Source: JAAXHB01 sp965214945 (lineage in GTDB: Bacteria; Actinomycetota; Acidimicrobiia; Acidimicrobiales; Aldehydirespiratoraceae). From it: 64,000 bases of DNA. This document shows, piece after piece, positions 16,378 to 23,906 of the stretch. The translations under genes were made by a program, and so were the position numbers. The notes under the pieces were generated by a model. It saw only the letters and a program-made list of their open reading frames with translations. It was not told the origin of the DNA and searched no databases. Each line of letters opens with the position of its first letter. Within the stretch, counting starts at the first letter, position 1. The DNA is taken from contig OZ244029.1 in NCBI GenBank assembly GCA_965214945.1, forward strand, positions 1,054,001 to 1,118,000, in the 5' to 3' direction.

Positions 16378-17214
16378 ATGGAACGCCTCAGAAACACTTG
16401 GAATCTGACAAAGATCTCGTGGGAGGTGCTGAAGAAAGACCGCGAACTGCTCGTGCTCCCGGTTCTGGCGTTCTTGGTCTCGGCAGTGGTGCTACTCGTG
16501 GCGGCTCTCGTGTTGCTGGCCGTCACGAGCGTCACCGACGGCGAATTCGGCGCGTCTTCGCTGGTGATCGTCGTGGCGGCATCGCTCGCGGTCGGTGCCT
16601 TCGCCGTGTTCTTCAAGGGCGCACTCGTCGCCGGTGCTCACGAGAGGTTCACCGGAGGCGACCCTACGGTGGGCAGCAGCATCAGCCGCGCGTTCTCCCG
16701 CATCAGCGGACTTCTTCCGTGGGCGATCCTGACCACCACGGTGGGCATCGTGTTGAGTATGCTGCGCGACCGAGCGGGTTGGCTCGGTCAGATCGCTGTG
16801 CGTCTGATCGGCGCTGCCTGGGATGTAGTCACATTCTTGACCGTGCCCGCCATCATCATCGACCGACTTGGCGCGGTGGACGCGCTGAAGCGCTCGGCGT
16901 CGCTGCTGCGCCAGACCTGGGGTGAGAACCTCGCCGCTCAGGCAGGCTTCGGCATTGTCGGGTTTCTGCTGGTGATCCCCGCCGCGGTGGTGGCAGCACT
17001 CACCGTGGTGTCCGGCGTCGCGTTCTTGGCTGTGCTCGGTGTAATAGTCGCAGTGGCTTGGGTTGCGGCGGTGATGATCGTTATGGCGGCACTGGGAGCG
17101 ATCTTCCAGACGGCGCTCTATCTCTACGCCACAACGGGCGTGCCGCCATCCGGGTTTGAACGTGCACGCCTCAACCAGTCGTTCGCACCCAAGAAGGCCA
17201 AGACCAACCGCTGA
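16378..17214 (+). CDS. DUF6159-like integral membrane protein
   Basis: A 278-aa membrane protein beginning MERLRNTWNLTKISWEVLKKDRELLVLPVLAFL and containing about five hydrophobic segments. The 'SW.VL..D.EL..LP' opening is characteristic of the DUF6159 family of bacterial and archaeal membrane proteins, which have no assigned function. A central block, DRLGAVDALKRSASLLRQTWGENL, is also typical of the family. The C-terminal tail is basic (PKKAKTNR). It has a clear ribosome-binding site and stands alone between two minus-strand genes. The stop codon and last bases are part of a repeated element in the spacer downstream. Confidence 0.78.
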   Translation: MERLRNTWNLTKISWEVLKKDRELLVLPVLAFLVSAVVLLVAALVLLAVTSVTDGEFGASSLVIVVAASLAVGAFAVFFKGALVAGAHERFTGGDPTVGSSISRAFSRISGLLPWAILTTTVGIVLSMLRDRAGWLGQIAVRLIGAAWDVVTFLTVPAIIIDRLGAVDALKRSASLLRQTWGENLAAQAGFGIVGFLLVIPAAVVAALTVVSGVAFLAVLGVIVAVAWVAAVMIVMAALGAIFQTALYLYATTGVPPSGFERARLNQSFAPKKAKTNR

Positions 17215-17304
17215 GTGCTCGGGAGTGCTCGGATGAACCGCTGAATGCTCTGCATTTGTGCTGAGTGCTCGGGCGAACTGCTGAGTGCTCGGCCTTTGTG
17301 TCGA
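17206..17304. repeat. Imperfect tandem repeat spanning the stop of the DUF6159-like gene
   Basis: CTGA[G/A]TGCTC begins at 17211, 17241, 17261 and 17281, with partial copies between. The first copy contains the stop codon of the upstream gene. AACCGCTGA recurs at 17237-17245 and, as GAACTGCTGA, at about 17275. Spacings are 30, 20 and 20 bp. Confidence 0.8.
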
Positions 17305-17324
17305 GGTGAGTTCGTCGTATCCGC

Positions 17325-18305
17325 TTAGGCTCGCTCGTCGGCCAGGCCCCAGCTCAGCGCCTGTTCGGCGTCAACTTCGGCTCCGGTAAGCAGCCACTCC
17401 AGCGTGCGCTGGCGTCCGATGCGCGCCGGGATGCTGATCATTCCTCCCGCACCGCAGATCAAGCCCATCGACAGCTCGGGCAGGCGAAAACGCGCCCGTC
17501 TGGAGGCTGTTACAGTCGCGCAGAACGCAGCCAGCTCCACGCCCGCGCCAACGCAAACACCGTCCACACGGGCTGTCACACGGTCGGCAACTGCTGCAAG
17601 CCATGGCGCCACGGCGGCTCTGGATCGGATGAGATGCGCAGCGGTGGGGTCTCGGACGGTTCCGAACTCGGCGGGATCGCCGCCAGCGCAGAAGCCGGTA
17701 CCGGCACCGGTCAGCACCACCGGCCGGCGCGTGCCGTCGGCTTGAACCGCCTTGAGCACGTCAACCAGCTCATCGCGCATGGCTGCATCCATCAGATTTC
17801 GAAGCCGAGGCCTGCTAAGAACGATCGTCACCGCGCCGCCGTCATCGGACACAGCCACCCGGGGTGATCCCGAGTCGCGGCGCACCCGCCGACCTCGGGC
17901 CTCAAGCCACTTGGCGTGCTCCGGGCCGGCCTGAAGGGTCGCGTACGCCAGGCTCTCTACCAGCAAGCCGTCGGCGAGAGACAGCCGGGCAGTGCGGCGC
18001 AGCGTCTGAGCGGCTACAACAGCGGCTTCTGGTGCGGCTCGCACGCCTGCACGCACCGGTTCGGGATCGCCTGTCACGACATCCCAGCCGTCTCCGCCCG
18101 CTCCCACGGCGACAGCCACCACCGGAAGAGCGGTCAGCGCTGCGGCCACATCGTTCGCGGGGTCGATGCCGACATCGACGGCCAACACCGGTGGCCCGGC
18201 ACCCACTAGGCCGTCGAGCACCAGCCGGCCGAAGTCCACCGATGCGGCCGCAGCCCGGGCCTCCTCCAACGGCCAGACCCGGCGTGCCATCTCAGCTCGT
18301 GTCAC
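17325..18305 (-). CDS. Enoyl-CoA hydratase/isomerase family protein
   Basis: A 326-aa crotonase-fold protein. The C-terminal two thirds carry the fold: VTIVLSRPRLRNLMDAAM, the oxyanion-hole block VVLTGAGTGFCAGGDPAEFG, and VDGVCVGAGVELAAFC followed by LPELSMGLICGAGGM. The first ~145 residues are an N-terminal extension not usual for single-domain hydratases, though it contains blocks like WDVVTGDPEPV that may be a degenerate second crotonase-like domain. The Glu residues that act in classical hydratases are not clearly conserved (GGMISIPARIG in place of the GG...L.R..G form), so isomerase, hydrolase or another crotonase activity is possible. It is in the acyl-CoA cluster, 82 bases downstream of an acyl-CoA synthetase gene. 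Confidence 0.8.
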   Translation of the reverse strand: MTRAEMARRVWPLEEARAAAASVDFGRLVLDGLVGAGPPVLAVDVGIDPANDVAAALTALPVVAVAVGAGGDGWDVVTGDPEPVRAGVRAAPEAAVVAAQTLRRTARLSLADGLLVESLAYATLQAGPEHAKWLEARGRRVRRDSGSPRVAVSDDGGAVTIVLSRPRLRNLMDAAMRDELVDVLKAVQADGTRRPVVLTGAGTGFCAGGDPAEFGTVRDPTAAHLIRSRAAVAPWLAAVADRVTARVDGVCVGAGVELAAFCATVTASRRARFRLPELSMGLICGAGGMISIPARIGRQRTLEWLLTGAEVDAEQALSWGLADERA

Positions 18306-18387
18306 TAGGAATCAGGGCCTTGGATCTCGGTGACCTGGGATCTCGGCGGTGCAGGCCTCGGCCTCGGTGCCATCGAATCTCAAAGCC

Positions 18388-19902
18388 TTAGCGGCAGCCC
18401 CGGCTACGGCTGCCGTAGCGGTCTCTCAGCACGCGGCGCAGCAGCTTGCCGGTGTCGTTGTAAGGGAGAGCGTCGACGAATTCGACCTGAGCCGGCACCC
18501 GGCTCGAGCGCAGCCGGCATCGCACAAGCTCGCGCAGCTCGTCGGCCTTCGGCGCGGGGGTCGTGGCCACCACGGCAACGGCCACCTCCTCGCCCCACTC
18601 CGGGCTGGGCACGCCGAAGGCCGCCGCGTCCGTCACGCCGGGATGCTCGAGCAGCGCGTCCTCTATCTCGCCCGGAGACATGTTCTCGCCACCGCGGATG
18701 ATCACATCGTCGTTGCGGCCCAGCACGTAGAGATAGCCGTCGTCGTCTAAGCGGCCGCTGTCTCGGGTGTGGAACCAGCCGCCGGCGTCGAGTCTCGCGC
18801 CGGTCTCCCGGTATTCGCCGGCCACATGCTCGCCCCGCACCCAGATCTCGCCCGTCTCGCCGGCTTCCAGCTCGGCCCCGTCCCCGTCCCGCACCGACAA
18901 CTCCACCACCGGCAGAGGCCGCCCCACCGACCCCAGCCGCCGGACTGCTCGCGGGTCGCCACCGGCGACAGCCCGCCGGTGGTCTTCAGGCCCCAGAACG
19001 GCCACGGTGGAGCTAGTTTCGGTGAGCCCGTAGGCGTGCGCGAACGCCGCATCCGGGAACAGGCGCAAGGCCTTTTCCACAGTGGCGCGGTGCGAGGGGC
19101 CGCCCCCGTAAGACAGCGCCCGGATCGAAGGGAGCGCCTCGCCCCGCTGGTCGAGAGCGGCGACGATACGCGACATCATAGTTGGCACCAGCATTACATG
19201 GGTTATCGACTGCTCCCATGCTAAGTCGATCCAGGCGTCCGGGTCGAATCGGGGCAGCGGCACGATGCGTCGACCGGCATAGAGCTGTGATAGCTGGGCC
19301 GCCACTGAGGCCACGTGATACGGCGGAACTGCCAACAGGTGTGCCTCGTCGGGGCCGGCGCTGGCGAATTCCACTGTGCCGAGCACATAGGAAGCCAGAT
19401 GGCGGTGGCGCAACACCGCCGACTTGGGCAACCCGGTCGTGCCGCTGGTGTAGAGCAACACAGCGACGGCATCGGGGTCCACAGACCAATCGCCCTCCTC
19501 CGCCGGTGCACAACCACCGCCGGGATCTGTGGCGAAGTCCGCTCGTTTCACCGTCTCGATGCCGTCTACCGCCGACAGTCGCTCGGCACCTGCCTCGTCA
19601 GTGACAGCCAGCCCGGGCGTCACCCGAGCGGCCAAGCTTCGCAGCTCGTCGTCGGCGAGCCGGTAGTTGAGCGGCACATATGGCACGCCGGCCCAGGCCG
19701 CACCGAACAAGGCGGTGAGCAGCGCCGGGCTGGACTCGTCGCACACGATTAGATGCTCGGCCTCGGACTGCCGGAGCCTTCCGGCCAGAGCCGCCGCATC
19801 GTCGAGCAGCTTCCGGTAGGTGAAGTCGCCGTCCAGCCGGCCGGCCGCCACCCGGTCGCTCATAGCGGTGGCGGCCATCTCCAGCAGCATTAGCAAGTTC
19901 AT
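18388..19902 (-). CDS. Acyl-CoA synthetase / AMP-binding ligase
   Basis: A 504-aa adenylate-forming ligase. The phosphate loop is VLLYTSGTTGLPKSAVL, the adenine motif AYGLTETSSTVAV, the hinge VLGRNDDVIIRGGENMSPGEIEDALLEHPGV, and the C-terminal catalytic lysine is in LPYNDTGKLLRRVLRD. The protein is full length with no insert, unlike the synthetase at 14551-16191. It probably activates a fatty or aromatic acid; the chain length cannot be deduced. It is read with the enoyl-CoA hydratase-like gene downstream and lies after the small conserved gene at 20076 on the same strand. Confidence 0.9.
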   Translation of the reverse strand: MNLLMLLEMAATAMSDRVAAGRLDGDFTYRKLLDDAAALAGRLRQSEAEHLIVCDESSPALLTALFGAAWAGVPYVPLNYRLADDELRSLAARVTPGLAVTDEAGAERLSAVDGIETVKRADFATDPGGGCAPAEEGDWSVDPDAVAVLLYTSGTTGLPKSAVLRHRHLASYVLGTVEFASAGPDEAHLLAVPPYHVASVAAQLSQLYAGRRIVPLPRFDPDAWIDLAWEQSITHVMLVPTMMSRIVAALDQRGEALPSIRALSYGGGPSHRATVEKALRLFPDAAFAHAYGLTETSSTVAVLGPEDHRRAVAGGDPRAVRRLGSVGRPLPVVELSVRDGDGAELEAGETGEIWVRGEHVAGEYRETGARLDAGGWFHTRDSGRLDDDGYLYVLGRNDDVIIRGGENMSPGEIEDALLEHPGVTDAAAFGVPSPEWGEEVAVAVVATTPAPKADELRELVRCRLRSSRVPAQVEFVDALPYNDTGKLLRRVLRDRYGSRSRGCR

Positions 19903-19917
19903 GTGTCAGATCCGGGG

Positions 19918-20026
19918 CTCAAAACCTGCTCGCTCACTGAGGACCTCGTCAAGCCGGACGGAGGGTGGAGGATGCTCGCGTCCACCACCGCTCAAGACCG
20001 ACTCGCTCACTGAGGACCTCGTCAAG
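19918..20026. repeat. Direct repeat, 36 bp, period 73, upstream of the acyl-CoA synthetase
   Basis: Positions 19918-19953 and 19991-20026 agree at 33 of 36 bases, including an uninterrupted 25-base identity (19929-19953 and 20002-20026). The repeat occupies most of the spacer between the small conserved gene and the synthetase start, so it lies in the synthetase 5' region. No hairpin is obvious. Confidence 0.85.
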
Positions 20027-20075
20027 GGCTTTCGTCTGAGTTCGCCGAGCGCTCAGCTCGAGACGGGACAGTGCC

Positions 20076-20381
20076 TCAGTCGGAGGCGGGCAGAGGTTTG
20101 GTCACCTTGACGGTGAGCGGGACACCGCTCAGGGCCATGGAACCGTCGCCCGCCTTCGTGCACAGCAGCTCGAGGGTGTCGTCGGCGTCGCCGTAGCGCT
20201 TCCCCAGCAGCGAGCCTTCGGCCGCGTCCGCGTCAGGCTCGCCCGCCCGCTCCTGGGTTCCGAACGCAACCATCGGCGCGCCGCCGCAGGTGATGTCGGC
20301 ACCGCCTGTTCCTCTCACCACGATCGCCTCAGTGGCACACACCGTGCTCTGGAGCCTGGCACCCGGTCGCATCTCAACCAT
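20076..20381 (-). CDS. Small conserved actinobacterial protein of unknown function
   Basis: A 101-aa protein, MVEMRPGARLQSTVC...EAIVVRGTG..DITCGGAPM...GSLLGKRYGDADDTLELLCTKAGDGSMALSG.PLTVK..KPLPASD. From memory this pattern, ending in LPASD, occurs in actinobacteria near fatty-acid and steroid CoA genes; I cannot name a function. It has three Cys (15, 32, 74), each in a conserved-looking block, which might bind a metal or be structural. The ribosome-binding site is strong (AGGAGG about 9 bases before the ATG). It precedes the acyl-CoA synthetase gene and is divergent from the CoA-transferase gene. Confidence 0.75.
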   Translation of the reverse strand: MVEMRPGARLQSTVCATEAIVVRGTGGADITCGGAPMVAFGTQERAGEPDADAAEGSLLGKRYGDADDTLELLCTKAGDGSMALSGVPLTVKVTKPLPASD

Positions 20382-20428
20382 CGTCTGCCCTCCTTGTTCG
20401 TCCGGGCGGTCCGCGCTGCCGAAACCGT

Positions 20429-20470
20429 TAACGCGTGACCTGACTCAACTAACGCGTGACCTGACTCAAC
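20429..20470. repeat. Perfect 21-bp tandem duplication
   Basis: A 21-base unit starting TAACGCGTGACCTGACTCAA occurs twice without a gap (20429-20449 and 20450-20470) in the 290-bp divergent spacer between the small conserved gene and the CoA-transferase gene. Its position makes an operator possible, but tandem slippage is as likely. The rest of this spacer shows no gene I can support. Confidence 0.9.
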
Positions 20471-20671
20471 TCGGGTTGGCCCGTTCGGTCAGCCTGCGGG
20501 TCTAGCTTGCCAGACCGGGCTGACAGTCCGACCGTCTGAGGTGCGAGACCCGGCTAGAGACTCTCGGCAGGCTCACTCCCTGCCATCAGTCCGGCCTCCA
20601 CAAACCTGCTTTTTGGCCAATGGGACCCGCCTATCGATCGCGCGCGGCTCGATCTCGCTAAGTTCGATCTC

Positions 20672-22060
20672 GTGCCAGCACCGCCTGGTCGCTGCCAGGA
20701 GCTCGGTCAACTTGGTGACGATGAGTGTCTGCACGCCTGGGCGGTCTCGGGAGCTATGCACCTGACCGGCGTTGCCGATGGGCCGCCGTCTGCTGAACCG
20801 GCTGGAGCTGTCCGCGCCTTAACGGCTCTGGGGAAAGCTTTTGCCGTTGCGACCCGGCGCCTGGCCCACGAGGTTGCTGTCGACGCGGTCGGACTGCTGG
20901 CTGAGCGCGCCGCGTTCGCAGGCTTCGGCCGGGCCGGAAGTCGCACCGTGGGCGGGTACGGGCAGATGGTGCGAACCGCCGACGGCTGGGTGGCGCTCAA
21001 TCTGCCGCGTCCCAGCGATGTGGTCGCCCTGACGGCGCTCACAGGTGGCGCTGCGACGGTAGGAGACGATTGGGTGGAAGTAGAGAGGCGCTTGGCTGAG
21101 ATGCCGTCTTCTCAGCTGGTGGAGACAGCTTCGTTGCTGGGGTTGGCCGTTGCCTCTGTCGGAGAAGCTTCAACGGCTGGTGCAGCCCCAGCGATGGGCT
21201 CAGACTCTGCACTCGTCGAACACTCAGCAGTAGGCGAGCAGGATGCGGGTGAGGGGCCTGCTTGGCCTTGGAGCATCCGGGAGTCTGAGCCCCCGGCGGC
21301 TCGCGATCAGCCCGTTCTGGGTGGGGGTCGGCACTCTCCTATAGTCCGGAACAGGCCCAACGCCTTATCGTGGGGGGCCTCCCCGGTGGTTATCGACCTG
21401 ACGAGCCTTTGGGCCGGCCCGCTGGCGGGACGGCTGCTGGCTGAGGCCGGTGCCCGAGTGATCAAGGTTGAATCGGTCAGCCGCCCTGACGGCGCTCGGC
21501 GAGGCCCGGCAGGTTTCTTCTCTCGTCTCAACGGCAAAAAGGACCAGGTGAGCCTCAAGCTGCCCGAGCCGGAGGCGCTCGAACGGTTGCGAGAACTTAT
21601 CTCCACCGCGGATCTGGTGCTGGAGTCCAGCCGGCCCCGGGTGATGCGGCAGTGGGGGATCAGCGTCCGGCGGGTGGTTCAGGAGGGCACGGCGTGGGTC
21701 TCCATCACCGGTCACGGTCGCCGTGGCCCGGGCCGGAACCGTGTGGCCTTCGGCGACGATGCCGCCGTGGCAGGAGGCCTCGTTGTAGCCGGCGACCCAC
21801 CCATGTTCGTCGCTGACGCCGCCGCTGACCCCATCACCGGCTTGGCCTCAGCGGTTGCCGCCTCTCAGCTGCTGGCTGAGGGCTGGGCCGCGCTGGCGGA
21901 TGTGTCAATGGCAAGGGTGTCGGCATGGGTCGCAGCTCTGGCCGGGCGGCCCATCCGCCGTCGTGTGGAACGCGCCGGCCGCGGCTGGGCCGTTAGGACA
22001 GCTGGCGGAACAGTGCCCGTGCGGCCGCCGTCCTCCCTAAATCCGGTCCGCTCGGTGTAG
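20672..22060 (+). CDS. CoA-transferase, family III (CaiB/BaiF), permuted domain order
   Basis: A 462-aa protein. The second half (about 230-462) has the family III N-terminal core: VVIDLTSLWAGPLAGRLLAEAG, VIKVESVSRPDG, FFSRLNGKKDQVSLKL, ADLVLESSRPRVMRQWGI and WVSITGHGRRGPGR. The first half resembles what normally follows that core (HAWAVSGAMHLTG..DGPP, then GYGQMVRTADGWVALNLPRPSD). The two halves are joined by an Ala/Gly/Ser-rich linker (about 165-228). Family III enzymes move CoA between acids. The GTG start at 20672 has no clear ribosome-binding site, and the frame stays open upstream to 20558 with plausible residues, so the true start is uncertain. The neighbouring carboxyltransferase gene follows on the same strand. 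Confidence 0.75.
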   Translation: MPAPPGRCQELGQLGDDECLHAWAVSGAMHLTGVADGPPSAEPAGAVRALTALGKAFAVATRRLAHEVAVDAVGLLAERAAFAGFGRAGSRTVGGYGQMVRTADGWVALNLPRPSDVVALTALTGGAATVGDDWVEVERRLAEMPSSQLVETASLLGLAVASVGEASTAGAAPAMGSDSALVEHSAVGEQDAGEGPAWPWSIRESEPPAARDQPVLGGGRHSPIVRNRPNALSWGASPVVIDLTSLWAGPLAGRLLAEAGARVIKVESVSRPDGARRGPAGFFSRLNGKKDQVSLKLPEPEALERLRELISTADLVLESSRPRVMRQWGISVRRVVQEGTAWVSITGHGRRGPGRNRVAFGDDAAVAGGLVVAGDPPMFVADAAADPITGLASAVAASQLLAEGWAALADVSMARVSAWVAALAGRPIRRRVERAGRGWAVRTAGGTVPVRPPSSLNPVRSV

Positions 22061-22090
22061 TCGTTGCGCTCGCCGGGTGGATGTGTCCGA

Positions 22091-22127
22091 CGGTCTGCTC
22101 AAGCAAAGGCGGTCTGCTCAAGCAAAG
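22091..22127. repeat. 18-bp direct repeat, period 19
   Basis: CGGTCTGCTCAAGCAAAG is found at 22091-22108 and 22110-22127 in the 197-bp spacer between the CoA-transferase and carboxyltransferase genes. Confidence 0.85.
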
Positions 22128-22257
22128 TTGTCGGGGACTGCTGAGACCTGGCAGCGTTGTTGAGCGCGTTCGCGCCTCCTAGGAGCTGTCTGTCTGGCCG
22201 CTCAATCGATGGGGTCTTCATGACCACCGTGACGGCGCGGTATGGCAGACTGCCCGC

Positions 22258-23754
22258 ATGACAGGCCCGCAGGACTGGGCAGAGACACTGGAGGACTTCG
22301 AACGCCGGCGCTGTGAGGCGCGGGTAATGGGCGGCCTCGACAAGCTGGAAGCCCGTCGCCGAGCAGGGCGGCTCGACGCTCGGAGACGGATCGGCATCCT
22401 GCTTGACAAGGGCTCGTTCCGCGAGATCGGAACGCTGGCAGGTCCCGTGCCAGCCGACGCGCTGGTGGCTGGCGTCGGCGCTATCGATGACCGCCCTGTG
22501 GCTGTGGGTGCTGAGGACTTCACTGTGATGGGCGGCTCCATCGGCCCGGCGTCTACGCGCAAGCGCTGGCGTCTTGCCGACATCGCCCGCCGCGAGCGCA
22601 TACCGCTGGTGATGCTGCTCGAAGGTGCCGGCCACCGTCCGCCGATGCCCGGAGAGCCCCGCGGCGGCGGGCCGAACGACCTCCAAGCCCAAGGCCGGCT
22701 GTCGGGCCGGGTGCCGATGGTGTGCGGTGTGATGGGTGCCTCCGCGGGCCACGGCGCGGTAACCGCGCTGTTGTGCGACTTCTCGATCATGACGCCCGAA
22801 GCTGCCATTTTCACTGCCGGGCCGCCGGTGGTTAAGGCGTCGCTGGGCGAAGACACCGACAAGTTCGAGCTCGGCGGCCCGGACGTGGCCGTCGGCGCAG
22901 GCACGATCCACAACCTGGCCGCCGACGACACCGCGCTGCTGCACGACATTCGCGTCTACCTCTCATACTTCGGCTCCTCCGCTTGGGAGCGTCCCCCGGC
23001 TGCTGACACCGGCGACACTGGCCGGCGGCGCTGCGAGGACATCCTGAGGCTGGTGCCTCGAGACGGCAGGCGCGCCTACGACATGCAGGCTGTCATCGAC
23101 GAGGTCGTCGACAGCGCAACCAGCTTTGCTGTCCAGCCGGACTACGGCCCCTCGCTAGTCTGCGCTTTGGCGCGCATCGGTGGCCAAGCGGTGGGTGTGG
23201 TGGCCAACCAGCCCTGCGTGATGGCCGGTGCCATTGACACGGCGGCTGCCGAAAAGGGCGCCCACTTCATCGCTGTATGCGACAGCTTCCATCTGCCGCT
23301 GGTGTTTCTTACCGACAATCCTGGAGCGCTGGCTGGCACCGCCTCGGAGCGAGCCGGGATCCTGCGTGCTGGCGCTCGCATGTACGCGGCCCAGACGAGG
23401 GCCACCACCGTGAAGATCCAGATCACGATGCGCAAGGCCTTCGGCTTCGGGAGCTGTGTGATGGCCATGAACCCCTACGATGAACAGACGCTCAGTCTCG
23501 GCTATCCGGGCGCGACACTCGGCGCACTTGGCGCGGCGGGCGCCGGACGGGCTGTGTCCGCAGACGGCGAAGCCCGCGCGCAGCTGCGCGAGGCCGAGCG
23601 CGATTCGGCCTACCGATCAGCCGACGCGATGAGTTTCGACGACCTGATCGACCCCGGCGACACTCGCAACGCCGTCCTCGACGCTCTGGCAGCCTCGGCC
23701 CGTCGCCGGTTGTTGCCGCCCCAGCCCAAGTCCCGCGTTGGCATCACCCCCTGA
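22258..23754 (+). CDS. Biotin-dependent acyl-CoA carboxylase, carboxyltransferase subunit
   Basis: A 498-aa carboxyltransferase of the propionyl/methylcrotonyl-CoA carboxylase beta type, which moves CO2 from biotin to an acyl-CoA. The N-terminal half has DKLEARRRAGRLDARRRIGILLDKGSF and the acyl-CoA block GGSIGPASTRKRWRLADIA; the second half has the GAIDTAAAEKGAHFIAVCDSF and NPGALAGTASERAGILRAGARMY blocks and ITMRKAFGFGSCVMAM. No biotin carboxylase or biotin carrier is encoded in the window, so its partners are elsewhere. The acyl substrate is not resolved. Its last codons and stop are echoed in the tandem repeat downstream. Confidence 0.88.
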   Translation: MTGPQDWAETLEDFERRRCEARVMGGLDKLEARRRAGRLDARRRIGILLDKGSFREIGTLAGPVPADALVAGVGAIDDRPVAVGAEDFTVMGGSIGPASTRKRWRLADIARRERIPLVMLLEGAGHRPPMPGEPRGGGPNDLQAQGRLSGRVPMVCGVMGASAGHGAVTALLCDFSIMTPEAAIFTAGPPVVKASLGEDTDKFELGGPDVAVGAGTIHNLAADDTALLHDIRVYLSYFGSSAWERPPAADTGDTGRRRCEDILRLVPRDGRRAYDMQAVIDEVVDSATSFAVQPDYGPSLVCALARIGGQAVGVVANQPCVMAGAIDTAAAEKGAHFIAVCDSFHLPLVFLTDNPGALAGTASERAGILRAGARMYAAQTRATTVKIQITMRKAFGFGSCVMAMNPYDEQTLSLGYPGATLGALGAAGAGRAVSADGEARAQLREAERDSAYRSADAMSFDDLIDPGDTRNAVLDALAASARRRLLPPQPKSRVGITP

Positions 23755-23850
23755 TCATCCCCTGATCATCGGCACCGGTTGGCATCATCCCTTGATCATC
23801 GGTGCCGATCGGCATCATCCCCTGATCATCGGCACCGGTTGGCTCTTGCT
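23738..23850. repeat. 30-bp tandem repeat spanning the stop of the carboxyltransferase gene
   Basis: Three 30-base units occupy 23761-23790, 23791-23820 and 23821-23850 (core TGATCATCGGCACCGGTTGG). Units 1 and 2 differ at five positions; unit 3 matches unit 1 for its first 23 bases. The end of the upstream gene (TTGGCATCACCCCCTGATCA, stop included) is a partial copy of the same unit. The remaining spacer to 23906 holds nothing I recognise. Confidence 0.9.
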
Positions 23851-23906
23851 AACTGGGTTCGGGCGATGCTGGCCGTGTCGGTCTTGGCAGCACTCGTGTG
23901 TCGGGC

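Noticed and set aside
23738..23850. CRISPR-like array
   Set aside because: The units are contiguous with no spacers, only three in number, and continue the end of the upstream gene.
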